This document shows, one piece after another, positions 1-7,657 of a DNA stretch of 45,872 nt. A program made the translations under genes and the position numbers. Source of the stretch: Bacteroidales bacterium (lineage in GTDB: Bacteria; Bacteroidota; Bacteroidia; Bacteroidales; UBA4181); assembly GCA_031275285.1 (NCBI GenBank), contig JAISOY010000223.1:1-45872 (forward strand), written 5' to 3'. The first letter of the stretch is position 1, and every line of letters starts with the position of its first letter. Below the pieces are notes generated by a model. It saw nothing but the letters and a program-made list of their open reading frames with translations, did not search any database and had not been told where the DNA came from.

Positions 1-1
1 G

Positions 2-136
2 ATCATGTTTTTCGGCGGATTGCAGATGGTATTGCTGGGAATCATCGGGATTTATATCGGAAAGATCTTCATACAAACCAAACAACGCCCCAGCTATATA
101 GTAAAAACAACGAACATTACCCACTCATCCATATGA
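2..136 (+). CDS. Glycosyltransferase family 2, C-terminal end (partial)
   Basis: The last 44 codons of a gene that begins before the window. The frame reads through a hydrophobic helix rich in Gly and Ile and then KQRPSYIV before TGA at 134-136. An aromatic/Gly helix followed by (K/G)RPxYIV is the usual tail of membrane-anchored DPM1/GtrB-like GT2 enzymes, which transfer sugars to polyprenyl phosphate at the inner face of the membrane. The stop overlaps the start of the next gene (ATGA at 133-136), so the two are translationally coupled and probably act in one glycan-lipid pathway. Family assignment rests on the tail alone. Confidence 0.6.
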   Translation: MMFFGGLQMVLLGIIGIYIGKIFIQTKQRPSYIVKTTNITHSSI

Positions 137-1071
137 AACGAATAGCTATCTTGATACCATGCTTCAACGAAGAAGCGACCATTGCCAAAGTTATCGCCGG
201 TTACCGGGAGGTATTTCCATCGGCCGACATTCTGGTGTATGACAATAATTCCACTGACCGTACAGCTGAAGTAGCATCCTCATCGGGTGCAGTTGTACAT
301 AGGGAATACCGGCAGGGAAAGGGTAATGTTATCCGGAGTATGTTCCGTCATGTTGATGCCGACTGTTATATCCTGATCGACGGAGATGATACTTATCCAG
401 CAAAAGATGCACAAGTCATGGTGGACATGGTCCTTAACGGCCAGGCGGATATGGTCATTGGCGACCGTTTATCATCCTCTTATTACCAGGAAAATAAACG
501 GCCTTTCCATAATGCGGGTAACCGTTTGGTACGCTGGTTGATTAACCGGTTGTTCAACAGCCATGTCAAAGATATCATGACCGGTTACCGGGCTTTCAGC
601 CCCTGTTTTGTAAAAACATTCCCTGTTTTATCTAAAGGTTTTGAAATCGAAACAGAAATGACCATCCATGCACTGGATAAAAATTTCCTGCTGAAAGAGA
701 TCCCGGTCGGGTACAAAAACCGTCCGGAAGGGAGCAATTCCAAGCTTAATACCTACAGGGACGGTTATAAAGTATTACGTACTATCTTCATGTTGTACAA
801 GGAATACCGTCCGATGGCATTTTTCGGCTGGCTTTCATTGATCCTGCTCTTGCTGGCGGTAGGACTATTTATTCCTGTATTGGCGGATTATCTCGAAACC
901 GGGCTGGTACCCCGTTTCCCCACATTGATCGTGTCCGGAATTGTTTTTTTATGTGCACTCCAGTGTTTTTTCAGTGGTTTAATACTGGAGGTGATTGTAA
1001 AAAAACACCGCCAGTTATTTGAACTCAGTTTAAATTACTTTGAAAGGGATTGGAAATTATCCAATCACTAA
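133..1071 (+). CDS. DPM1-like polyprenol-phosphate glycosyltransferase (GT2)
   Basis: A 312-residue GT2 enzyme. The N-terminus ILIPCFNEEATI and the VYDNNSTDRT segment are the nucleotide-sugar binding strands of a GT-A fold; LIDGDDTYPA (about residues 76-85) holds the metal-binding Asp cluster, and IMTGYRAFS (about 147-155) is the acceptor-side motif typical of dolichol/undecaprenyl-phosphate sugar synthases. Two hydrophobic helices (about 232-255 and 262-290) anchor the C-terminus in the inner membrane. The likely reaction is transfer of a hexose from a nucleotide sugar to undecaprenyl phosphate; the sugar cannot be read from the sequence. It overlaps the preceding GT2 gene by four bases, so a shared transcript is expected. 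Confidence 0.85.
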   Translation: MKRIAILIPCFNEEATIAKVIAGYREVFPSADILVYDNNSTDRTAEVASSSGAVVHREYRQGKGNVIRSMFRHVDADCYILIDGDDTYPAKDAQVMVDMVLNGQADMVIGDRLSSSYYQENKRPFHNAGNRLVRWLINRLFNSHVKDIMTGYRAFSPCFVKTFPVLSKGFEIETEMTIHALDKNFLLKEIPVGYKNRPEGSNSKLNTYRDGYKVLRTIFMLYKEYRPMAFFGWLSLILLLLAVGLFIPVLADYLETGLVPRFPTLIVSGIVFLCALQCFFSGLILEVIVKKHRQLFELSLNYFERDWKLSNH

Positions 1072-1138
1072 TGAATACCTAAAAGATCAAACATTTACTT
1101 GCACCAACATGAATAAATCCGCTAAAAATTCGTAAGAT

Positions 1139-1161
1139 AACGAACCAGGTATCGTTTTTTT
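1139..1161 (+). terminator. Weak candidate intrinsic terminator after the GT2 gene
   Basis: AACGA (1139-1143) pairs with TCGTT (1152-1156) around an 8-base loop and runs into seven T's. The stem is only 5 bp, so this is a weak call, but it lies between the GT2 stop and the next promoter. Confidence 0.3.
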
Positions 1162-1241
1162 CCTACATTGGGCCAATAGAAAGCATAGTTTTGCCCCCGT
1201 ATAAAATTCATTTACAGATGGAATTTTTCAGGATATCCTGG

Positions 1242-1270
1242 TTTGTTAAAAGACCTTTTTATTATATTTG
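1242..1270 (+). promoter_or_regulatory. Bacteroidota sigma-70-type promoter for the K+/H+ antiporter
   Basis: TTTG (1242-1245), 17 bases, then TATATTTG (1263-1270), matching the -33 TTTG and -7 TAnnTTTG boxes of this phylum. Transcription should start near 1277 and leave a leader of about 35 bases before the ATG at 1313. Confidence 0.6.
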
Positions 1271-1312
1271 CACACATTACTCTCAGATTTCTAATAAAAT
1301 AATCGTATATAT

Positions 1313-2833
1313 ATGCCTGTATCTATCGAATCTGTACTTTTCGTTGCTGCTATATTGTTTTTTATCAGTCTTTTTGCATCTAAAGCAAGCAATCGTTTCG
1401 GAGTACCGGTACTCCTATTGTTTTTAGGGATCGGTATGCTTTTCGGATCGGATGGACTTGGAATTATCTGGTTTGAAAATTTTAAAATGGCACAGACAGT
1501 CGGTACGGTAGCTTTGTGTATCATTTTGTTCTCGGGCGGATTGGACACCCAATACGACGATATCAAACCGGTGGTCAAGCAGGGTGTCATACTGGCGACA
1601 TTGGGTGTTTTACTGACTGCTTTTATCACAGGTTTTTTTATATTCTATATCGCCAATGTGTGGTTTACCAATGTGGACCTTACTTTTCTGGAAGCTCTAT
1701 TGTTGGCGTCAGTAATGTCTTCTACCGATTCGGCATCTGTATTTTCCATTTTAAGGGGAAAAGGCGTACGGTTAAAAAACAACCTGAAGCCAATGCTCGA
1801 ACTGGAAAGCGGAAGTAACGACCCTATGGCATACATGCTGACGGTTGTCCTGATACAACTGATCACAAGCGAACAAACGGGCGGGGATGTGTCATACGGC
1901 GGTGCCGTACTTTCTTTTATCCTCCAGTTCTCTATAGGTGCGATAGCAGGATATCTGTTCGGACGGGGAGCTGTATGGCTGATCAATAAAATCAACCTGA
2001 ATAACGACTCCCTTTATCCGATCCTGCTGTTTACCTGCGGTATTTTTATCTTTTCTGCGACTTATTTCCTGAAAGGAAACGGATATCTGGCTGTGTATAT
2101 TGCCGGTCTGATCATCGGTAACTCCAGGATTGTTCAAAAACGTTCTTCCATGCGCTTTTTTGACGGACTGGCATGGATCAGCCAGATCGTGATGTTTCTC
2201 ACGTTGGGTTTATTGGTCAATCCCAAGGAACTATGGTATGTCGCTATGGCCAGCATATTGATCGCTTTATTCATGATTTTCGCATCCCGTCCGTTAAGTG
2301 TCTTTATCTCATTATTGCCCTTCCGGAAAATGGCGGTTAGGGATAAGTTATTTGTTTCATGGGTCGGGTTGAGGGGAGCTGTTCCTATTATTTTTGCCAT
2401 TTACCCACTGGCTGCTGGTCTGGATGATAATCGCTTCATGTTCAATGTTGTATTTTTTATCACACTATTATCACTTTTATTACAGGGAACCTCCCTGACT
2501 AAAGTTGCCGACTGGTTGAAGGTATCCGTCAAAGGGAGGGATAGAAGTAAATTCGAAAACTTCGATGTGGAATTCTCGGAAGACATCAAATCAACCATGA
2601 CGGAAATAGAATTGAATGATCAGATATTAGCCAATCATGATCACTTGATGGATCTGCCCCTACCCGAAAATACCCTTGTTGTAATGGTCAAACGGGAAAA
2701 TAAATATTTTATCCCCAAAGGAAATACCGAGTTGTTACCTGAAGACAAACTGCTGATCATTACCAATAAAGAAGAAGATTTACTGGAAATATATGAAAAC
2801 CTGGGGATAGACTACCGGCTAAGGCGCACATAA
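1313..2833 (+). CDS. nhaP2: Potassium/proton antiporter, CPA family with RCK_C domain
   Basis: A 506-residue inner-membrane cation/proton antiporter. About 12 hydrophobic segments fill residues 1-400, with the conserved exchanger motifs LFSGGLDT (near 70), SSTDSASVF (near 138) and LESGSNDPMAY (near 165); the Asp residues of the last two belong to the ion-binding centre. Residues about 425-503 form a soluble TrkA_C/RCK_C-like domain that usually senses a nucleotide or ligand. This architecture is that of NhaP2/CvrA, which expels K+ in exchange for H+ in osmotic and pH homeostasis. It has its own promoter at 1242-1270 and appears to be transcribed alone. Confidence 0.85.
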   Translation: MPVSIESVLFVAAILFFISLFASKASNRFGVPVLLLFLGIGMLFGSDGLGIIWFENFKMAQTVGTVALCIILFSGGLDTQYDDIKPVVKQGVILATLGVLLTAFITGFFIFYIANVWFTNVDLTFLEALLLASVMSSTDSASVFSILRGKGVRLKNNLKPMLELESGSNDPMAYMLTVVLIQLITSEQTGGDVSYGGAVLSFILQFSIGAIAGYLFGRGAVWLINKINLNNDSLYPILLFTCGIFIFSATYFLKGNGYLAVYIAGLIIGNSRIVQKRSSMRFFDGLAWISQIVMFLTLGLLVNPKELWYVAMASILIALFMIFASRPLSVFISLLPFRKMAVRDKLFVSWVGLRGAVPIIFAIYPLAAGLDDNRFMFNVVFFITLLSLLLQGTSLTKVADWLKVSVKGRDRSKFENFDVEFSEDIKSTMTEIELNDQILANHDHLMDLPLPENTLVVMVKRENKYFIPKGNTELLPEDKLLIITNKEEDLLEIYENLGIDYRLRRT

Positions 2834-3085
2834 ACAAAAAGGAGCTATCCCAAAAAGTCCAAAACAACGGCTTAACCTTTAGCTCGGCAAAGCCAACTTA
2901 GCGTAGCCCTTCTCAACGAAGTTAATTACATATTACGCCGAACTATTCGGCAATTTATTACTTCTGAATACTTTACGCTACTTATGTATAAATTTTATGC
3001 CGGCTTAAGTAAGTATTGTTGAATGTTGCTAAAAAAATTTACTAAAAAAAGTAAAAGTCTATTTTATATGTGAGAATATTTATGA

Positions 3086-4135
3086 TTACTTTCCGGGAAT
3101 GTTTATGTTTTGAATTTGTCTGTTCTGATACTCCTTTTGTCCTTGCAGCAACATCAACCATTCCAGATACATCTTGTCGGGCATTTTACGGTAGCCGAGT
3201 TCATGAATGTGGGCATACATTCCTTCCAGTCTGGCAAAAAGCTGTTTGTTTTCAGGTGTACTTTTATCGGGTTGATTACGGTATGATTTCATCAATGTTT
3301 CGGCTTGGAGCAACAAGGCATTTACATAATTGGGATAATATTTCAAGGCGGTTTCGCAGCAGTTCAGGATAAACCCCGGATTAAAATCATTGCCGGACTT
3401 CTTTTGAAATCCTTCTGCCAGATCGATCAGGCACATGGCAACCGATTGTTTTTGCGATAAGGTATCCATATACACACCGTTTCTTATGGCATCCAGATGG
3501 ATATAGCCCGTAGCCGTCAACCAGCCGTCAGTAGGGAAATAGCCGCTGGTAAGTTCGGTGTTGTACCAGCCGTCTCTTTTATTGTAGAGCTTGATATATA
3601 AATGATTGGGAGCAAAGGATAGCCATGCCCGTTCACCCATTTCTTCTACAATCAGTTTGTAGAGGATTGGTAACGAGTGACAATTACCTTTATATGTTTC
3701 AAATAGTTTTGTTACAAACATATTACTCCAGTCTTTTTCTCCTGCAAAATCTTCGAAATTGTAAGTGAAAGGAGGGTGAACAAAAAGAGTATCATCAATT
3801 TTAAGTTGAATCGTATCTGTCATAAGTAAAAAAACTGATGCATATTTTTTAGTTTTTGTACTATCTTTATTATTATAAGAAAGTTTTATTGTATTTTCTA
3901 TTTCATTACACATAGAAACGAACATGTTGATTTTTAAACAAAAATCATAATAATTATATTGATTATTATAATAGGCATTTTCTGTGATAAATACAGCCCT
4001 TTTAAAACTGATGTTTCTTGTGTTGTTAAGCATATCACAAAGCTCCATATAGGCATTGTTGTAAAAAGAATTATTATTTTGTCCTATACAGTGTTGAAAA
4101 AGAAAAATGAATATAATTATGGTTAAGATTTTCAT
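3086..4135 (-). CDS. Secreted transglutaminase-like protein (second paralog of the cassette)
   Basis: A 349-residue protein with a signal peptide (residues 1-18). The core resembles a transglutaminase/papain fold: Cys152 in GNCHSLP, His178 in APNHLYIKL and Glu194 in YNTELTSG are laid out as Cys-His-acid, with Glu where Asp is usual. The C-terminal 130 residues are helical and may form TPR-like repeats. It is a clear paralog of the 468-residue protein at 5743-7149, which shares the FVTKL...C..(M/L)P, AP.H and ELT.G blocks. It is the last gene of a four-gene minus-strand cassette, 24 bases after the small ORF upstream. The 5' half is far more AT-rich than the 3' half, with a break near 3660, close to the catalytic Cys codon: a sign of recombination. 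Substrate unknown. Confidence 0.7.
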   Translation of the reverse strand: MKILTIIIFIFLFQHCIGQNNNSFYNNAYMELCDMLNNTRNISFKRAVFITENAYYNNQYNYYDFCLKINMFVSMCNEIENTIKLSYNNKDSTKTKKYASVFLLMTDTIQLKIDDTLFVHPPFTYNFEDFAGEKDWSNMFVTKLFETYKGNCHSLPILYKLIVEEMGERAWLSFAPNHLYIKLYNKRDGWYNTELTSGYFPTDGWLTATGYIHLDAIRNGVYMDTLSQKQSVAMCLIDLAEGFQKKSGNDFNPGFILNCCETALKYYPNYVNALLLQAETLMKSYRNQPDKSTPENKQLFARLEGMYAHIHELGYRKMPDKMYLEWLMLLQGQKEYQNRQIQNINIPGK

Positions 4136-4159
4136 AAAGATGTAATACTTTTATAGGCT

Positions 4160-4678
4160 TTATTTAATATATTTCAACAATCTTGTTAGTAGAAAATTGT
4201 ATATTTCTATATCTATCGGATTAGGATTAATTATAGTGGTTAATTTTGATTCTCCATATATATTATCATCTTTATCTTTATAATAAAAATACGTTTCATT
4301 ACCTTGAGAAAATATATATCCGTTTTTATAAAAATCTGAATTCAAGTTAATAAAACCTTTGTGATAAATATTTTTATTAAACGCTTTTTTTAGTATTTTT
4401 TTATGTTTTCGTATTTTTAAAGATTTGACTATAATATACGTTGAATCATTTTTTTGTAAAAAATATTCTCTATAAAAATTACTTTTTTTTTCAATTATCA
4501 GAAACCATCTATCATCAACTGAAAACAACAAATATGCATTTTCAATCTTTTTAAAAAGTAATTTTTCTATTTTCCCTTTGGCTATCAGGCGGCTACTATC
4601 TATTTTAGACAATTGCTGTGTATAACAAATTGAATTGATAACTAAAAAAAAACATAAAATAATATAGCATTTACTCAT
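4160..4678 (-). CDS. Small secreted protein, candidate immunity partner of the mini-Rhs protein
   Basis: I do not recognise the family. From the ATG at 4678 the product is 172 residues with a clear signal peptide (MSKCYIILCFFLVINSICY) and then a Lys/Tyr/Phe-rich domain without Cys pairs or known motifs. A TTG at 4697-4699 would add seven Lys-rich residues and overlap the stop of the upstream Rhs gene (TTGA); I prefer the ATG because TTG starts are rare in this phylum. The gene is extremely AT-rich compared with its surroundings. A small gene placed directly after the toxin-like tip of an Rhs protein is the usual place for an immunity gene, and export fits a toxin acting outside the cytoplasm. 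The immunity role is inference from position. Confidence 0.5.
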   Translation of the reverse strand: MSKCYIILCFFLVINSICYTQQLSKIDSSRLIAKGKIEKLLFKKIENAYLLFSVDDRWFLIIEKKSNFYREYFLQKNDSTYIIVKSLKIRKHKKILKKAFNKNIYHKGFINLNSDFYKNGYIFSQGNETYFYYKDKDDNIYGESKLTTIINPNPIDIEIYNFLLTRLLKYIK

Positions 4679-4695
4679 AGATTTCAATTTAATTT

Positions 4696-5724
4696 TCAAG
4701 GAAGCGCGTACGGATTAACAATTTTAGCTCCACCATGTTCGGTTCTAAATGTAGTTATTTTCATCACTCTACGTATTAAATTATCAACACGAATTGCTCG
4801 TGTATTATTATCAACACCAGATAATTTATTTGCTGCTGCAACTCCATGACCAATTATTTCATGACCAGTTGTAACAACTCTCCCTCCGTCATGTACAACA
4901 CCTTTACCTTCCATAATTACTGAATGAGAACCATCCTTTGTCGGTATATTTAAGCCACCCCCTGAAATGGCATTCATTGTAGGACCACCCATTGTTTTTC
5001 CTGGCACCATTGCGTCTCCAGCACCCTTTTGAACACTGTTTACATGATCTCTTAATGCACTTGAACCTTCAATAGATACATTTCCTGATATATCAACAAA
5101 TTCGACTTTATGAATGGATGAAGAATTAATAGTTCCAACAAACTGATCAACCAATGCTTGCTGATCAGTTGATAATTGAATTCCATCAAATGCAGCAGTT
5201 ACAGCATCTGCTGCAATAGAGTTAAATGTTGTTCCACTTTTATCAAGTGTAATTAAATCTCTAAATTTATCAAATTCTTTATCAGCAAACATAGTATTGA
5301 AATCAGTTTGTGCCTTTAAAACATCGTTTTTTGTCAAGCCTACTATAGTCCGGCCATCCGGATCTATGTATTTAATGGGATTATTGGCAACATACGCATA
5401 CGGTGAAATATGGTAATACTTTTCCGCCAATGGATCGGGTGTATTAAACCGGCCGATCATCGGATTCATGCTGACTGTTTGAGGGTCTAACCAGAACACG
5501 GTGGTATCGGGCTTATATTCCCCTGAAATGCTCTTGCTCCTGGGAACGAATAATACGGAGCCGATCACAACGGTATCCTTCCTGTCGTGAAACTCTTCGA
5601 AACGTCCTTCGCTGGCCGTGATCACACGAACGTTATAACCGTACCCGGCAAAGGGATTGGTGTTTTGCGCCTGCAAGAGAAACACGTTCCACATTAAAAC
5701 TGGTATTAAGGCTAATCTTTTCAT
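4696..5724 (-). CDS. Short secreted Rhs-core protein with a variable C-terminal effector-like tip
   Basis: A 342-residue protein. Residues 1-20 are a signal peptide; 23-80 are a region I associate with secreted Bacteroidota Rhs proteins (NPFAGYGY, EGRFEEFHD, IGSVLF); 86-125 are the end of an Rhs-associated core (GRFNTPDPLAEKY, YAYVANNP, IDPDGR). The tip (126-342) contains GHEIIGHG at 287-294, a His-Glu...His cluster that resembles a zincin site but is one residue longer than HExxH. The thousand-residue shell of YD repeats found in normal Rhs toxins is absent. Base composition drops sharply to AT-rich right after the core, as expected for an exchangeable tip. It sits 18 bases after the 468-residue transglutaminase-like gene and abuts the candidate immunity gene. 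Toxin activity is inferred. Confidence 0.65.
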   Translation of the reverse strand: MKRLALIPVLMWNVFLLQAQNTNPFAGYGYNVRVITASEGRFEEFHDRKDTVVIGSVLFVPRSKSISGEYKPDTTVFWLDPQTVSMNPMIGRFNTPDPLAEKYYHISPYAYVANNPIKYIDPDGRTIVGLTKNDVLKAQTDFNTMFADKEFDKFRDLITLDKSGTTFNSIAADAVTAAFDGIQLSTDQQALVDQFVGTINSSSIHKVEFVDISGNVSIEGSSALRDHVNSVQKGAGDAMVPGKTMGGPTMNAISGGGLNIPTKDGSHSVIMEGKGVVHDGGRVVTTGHEIIGHGVAAANKLSGVDNNTRAIRVDNLIRRVMKITTFRTEHGGAKIVNPYALP

Positions 5725-5742
5725 GGTGTTGGATTGATGTGG

Positions 5743-7149
5743 TTATTTGACGAGATATTGCATTTTCATATTTTGATTTCCGGACTTTGCTTTTTCTTCA
5801 CTGACGTGCTTCAGCCATAGTTGATACAACTCCTGCGGCATCGGTTCGAAACCCCGGGCATATATTTCATCCTCGACCTTCCGGTACAACTGCCATGCCC
5901 GTTTAGCCGCCGGACAGTCTTCCATATCATCCGGCGTTTCCACTCCCGTATGGGCGCAAATATAAGAGAGGATATACTGTGCATAGATACCCTTGAAAAT
6001 ATTCGCCCTGATATTTTTCGGGTCAAATTCCAATGCCGTATTGTAGCACATGGCAAAAAAACGGTCGCATCCGTAAGTATGCCGGTATATCAATGCCAGA
6101 TCGAGAAGGATGTCTGCAAGTAGTTCTTTCTTAGTCATCGGATACAGGTATATGTTTTTCCGTAACGCTTCAGATTTGATAAAGCCGCCGTACATATAAT
6201 GCTGGTCACTCAGTATGGCTCCGCAGGTCAGTTCCAGGTTATGCCAGGTTCCCAAAGGGTCCTGGATTTTTACAAAAGAATGTAACGGGGCGGTGGCAAA
6301 ATGAGCTTCGAACCCCATTTCTTCCGCCATGATCAGGAAACGCTTGGGCATGGAGTTGCACTGTCCCGTATTTTCCGTCATCAGCTTTGTCACAAACACT
6401 TTTGTTATGTCTTCCTTTCCGCCCGGATCATTATAATCGTAGGTCATGGGATAATGTACCAGTGTTTTTTCATGGGCGGAGAGTTGTACCTCGAATGTGT
6501 CGGTGAGAAAATGAAACAACATCATCGCCTTTACCATCGGATCGTCTTCATTTAGCTTTAGTTGCCTGATCCTGGCATTGCACAGTTCGACATCCCTGCG
6601 TATGGATTGGTCGTAATCGTCATAATTCAGGCTGTTGCCATAAAAGGTGTTCTCCGCCATAAAAACAGCGTCCTTGATACTGACCGGGGCTTCTCCCGTC
6701 AACATTTTCTCGATTCCGTCAAATGCACGGTGAAAGTTTTCCACTCCATCCGCTCTCCTGAAATCGGGTAAGGGAATGGCATTTCTGCAGTTGACAAAAT
6801 TCAATCCCCGTTGCGGCTCAAAATCTGCAATGGCTTCCTGCAACTGCTTCTGCCGGTTTTGCCGTTGGAGTTCATGTTGCCGGGCTTCTTCAATGATCTG
6901 TTCATTTCGCTGCCGGGTATCCGGCAGGTAATGGTGATGCCCCTGCGGATATGAAACTGCCGGTTGCGGTGAATTGCCAATGATAACGTTTGGCTGTAAA
7001 GTGGCTGGTTTAGGAGTGGTTATAACCGGAATACCGGGAAATTGCCCTTTAGATTCCATACAAAAGAACCCTGTCAAAGATAGAAACAGAAAAATAAAAT
7101 TGAAAGTCTTTGTTCTACAAGATATTATTCTGACAAAACCTTTTCTCAT
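5743..7149 (-). CDS. Secreted transglutaminase-like protein (first gene of the Rhs cassette)
   Basis: 468 residues. The N-terminus has a hydrophobic export segment (about 16-30), then a Pro-rich linker (38-75) and a Gln/Arg-rich coiled-coil stretch (80-108). The catalytic-like core has Cys264 (GQCNSMP), His290 (APLHSF) and Glu306 (NLELTCG), a transglutaminase-type arrangement with Glu as the acid. The C-terminal part is helical with repeat character. It is paralogous to the 349-residue protein at the other end of the cassette. Being first in the operon, and even in composition along its length, it looks like the ancestral copy. It may process or cross-link the Rhs product or act on envelope proteins; no substrate can be read from the sequence. 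Confidence 0.7.
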   Translation of the reverse strand: MRKGFVRIISCRTKTFNFIFLFLSLTGFFCMESKGQFPGIPVITTPKPATLQPNVIIGNSPQPAVSYPQGHHHYLPDTRQRNEQIIEEARQHELQRQNRQKQLQEAIADFEPQRGLNFVNCRNAIPLPDFRRADGVENFHRAFDGIEKMLTGEAPVSIKDAVFMAENTFYGNSLNYDDYDQSIRRDVELCNARIRQLKLNEDDPMVKAMMLFHFLTDTFEVQLSAHEKTLVHYPMTYDYNDPGGKEDITKVFVTKLMTENTGQCNSMPKRFLIMAEEMGFEAHFATAPLHSFVKIQDPLGTWHNLELTCGAILSDQHYMYGGFIKSEALRKNIYLYPMTKKELLADILLDLALIYRHTYGCDRFFAMCYNTALEFDPKNIRANIFKGIYAQYILSYICAHTGVETPDDMEDCPAAKRAWQLYRKVEDEIYARGFEPMPQELYQLWLKHVSEEKAKSGNQNMKMQYLVK

Positions 7150-7604
7150 AAATAATTGTTTTGTTGGTAATAAGCACTCAATGCTATTTAATGTTTTCTT
7201 AAGTCACATCGATCAAGTTGTTACGTTTATAAAATATGACATTCATTGTTTGGTATTACTTAATATGCCAAATATAGATAATTATCCAACAACTACTGTA
7301 TATTTCATATTTTTTTTTTGAACTTCTTTTATTTTATTATTATTTTACACGAATAAACAATAATTTACCGTTTATTACACCATTACACTAGTAATGTGTA
7401 ATTTTTTACACATAATTACTTTTAGTAATGCAATTACTTATAATTTTTTCTACAAATAATGTTATAAACAACATACTAAACCTTTCTTTTGCCTCTACAG
7501 TATTAGAATATAATCTGGTCATACCTACGGGTATGTATTTTTACATTTAACTATCGACAAAGCAATGCTATATATGTCAATTGGCCCGGCTAAAGCGCAA
7601 TTAA
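7150..7604. other. AT-rich intergenic region between the Rhs cassette and the glucan operon
   Basis: No convincing ORF. It should carry the promoter of the minus-strand cassette: a -7 box TATATTTG lies at 7269-7276 on the minus strand, 120 bases before the start codon, but without a good -33 box. From 7370 to 7445 ATTAC and its complement GTAAT recur about seven times in both orientations, and CATACC/GGTATG forms a 6-bp hairpin near 7520. Confidence 0.4.
7269..7276 (-). promoter_or_regulatory. Candidate -7 box for the transglutaminase/Rhs cassette
   Basis: TATATTTG on the minus strand, upstream of the gene starting at 7149. No TTTG or TTG lies at the right distance, so only half a promoter is supported. 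Confidence 0.3.
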
Positions 7605-7639
7605 AACAAAAGGATACCCTTTTGAGATATCCTTTTGTT
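7605..7639 (-). terminator. Intrinsic terminator of the alpha-glucan operon
   Basis: On the minus strand AACAAAAGGATA (12 bp) pairs with TATCCTTTTGTT around an 11-base loop and is followed by TTTTAATT, 19 bases after the GH57 stop codon. Confidence 0.65.
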
Positions 7640-7657
7640 ATTCGGTGAATGATTTAT

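Noticed and set aside
1191..1427. 78-codon ORF overlapping the antiporter start
   Set aside because: It covers the promoter boxes at 1242-1270 and is out of frame with the antiporter.
2834..2960. Possible insertion-sequence end (GGAGCTATCCCAAAAAGTCC and following)
   Set aside because: It vaguely resembles IS terminal repeats, but no matching opposite end, target duplication or transposase fragment is present.
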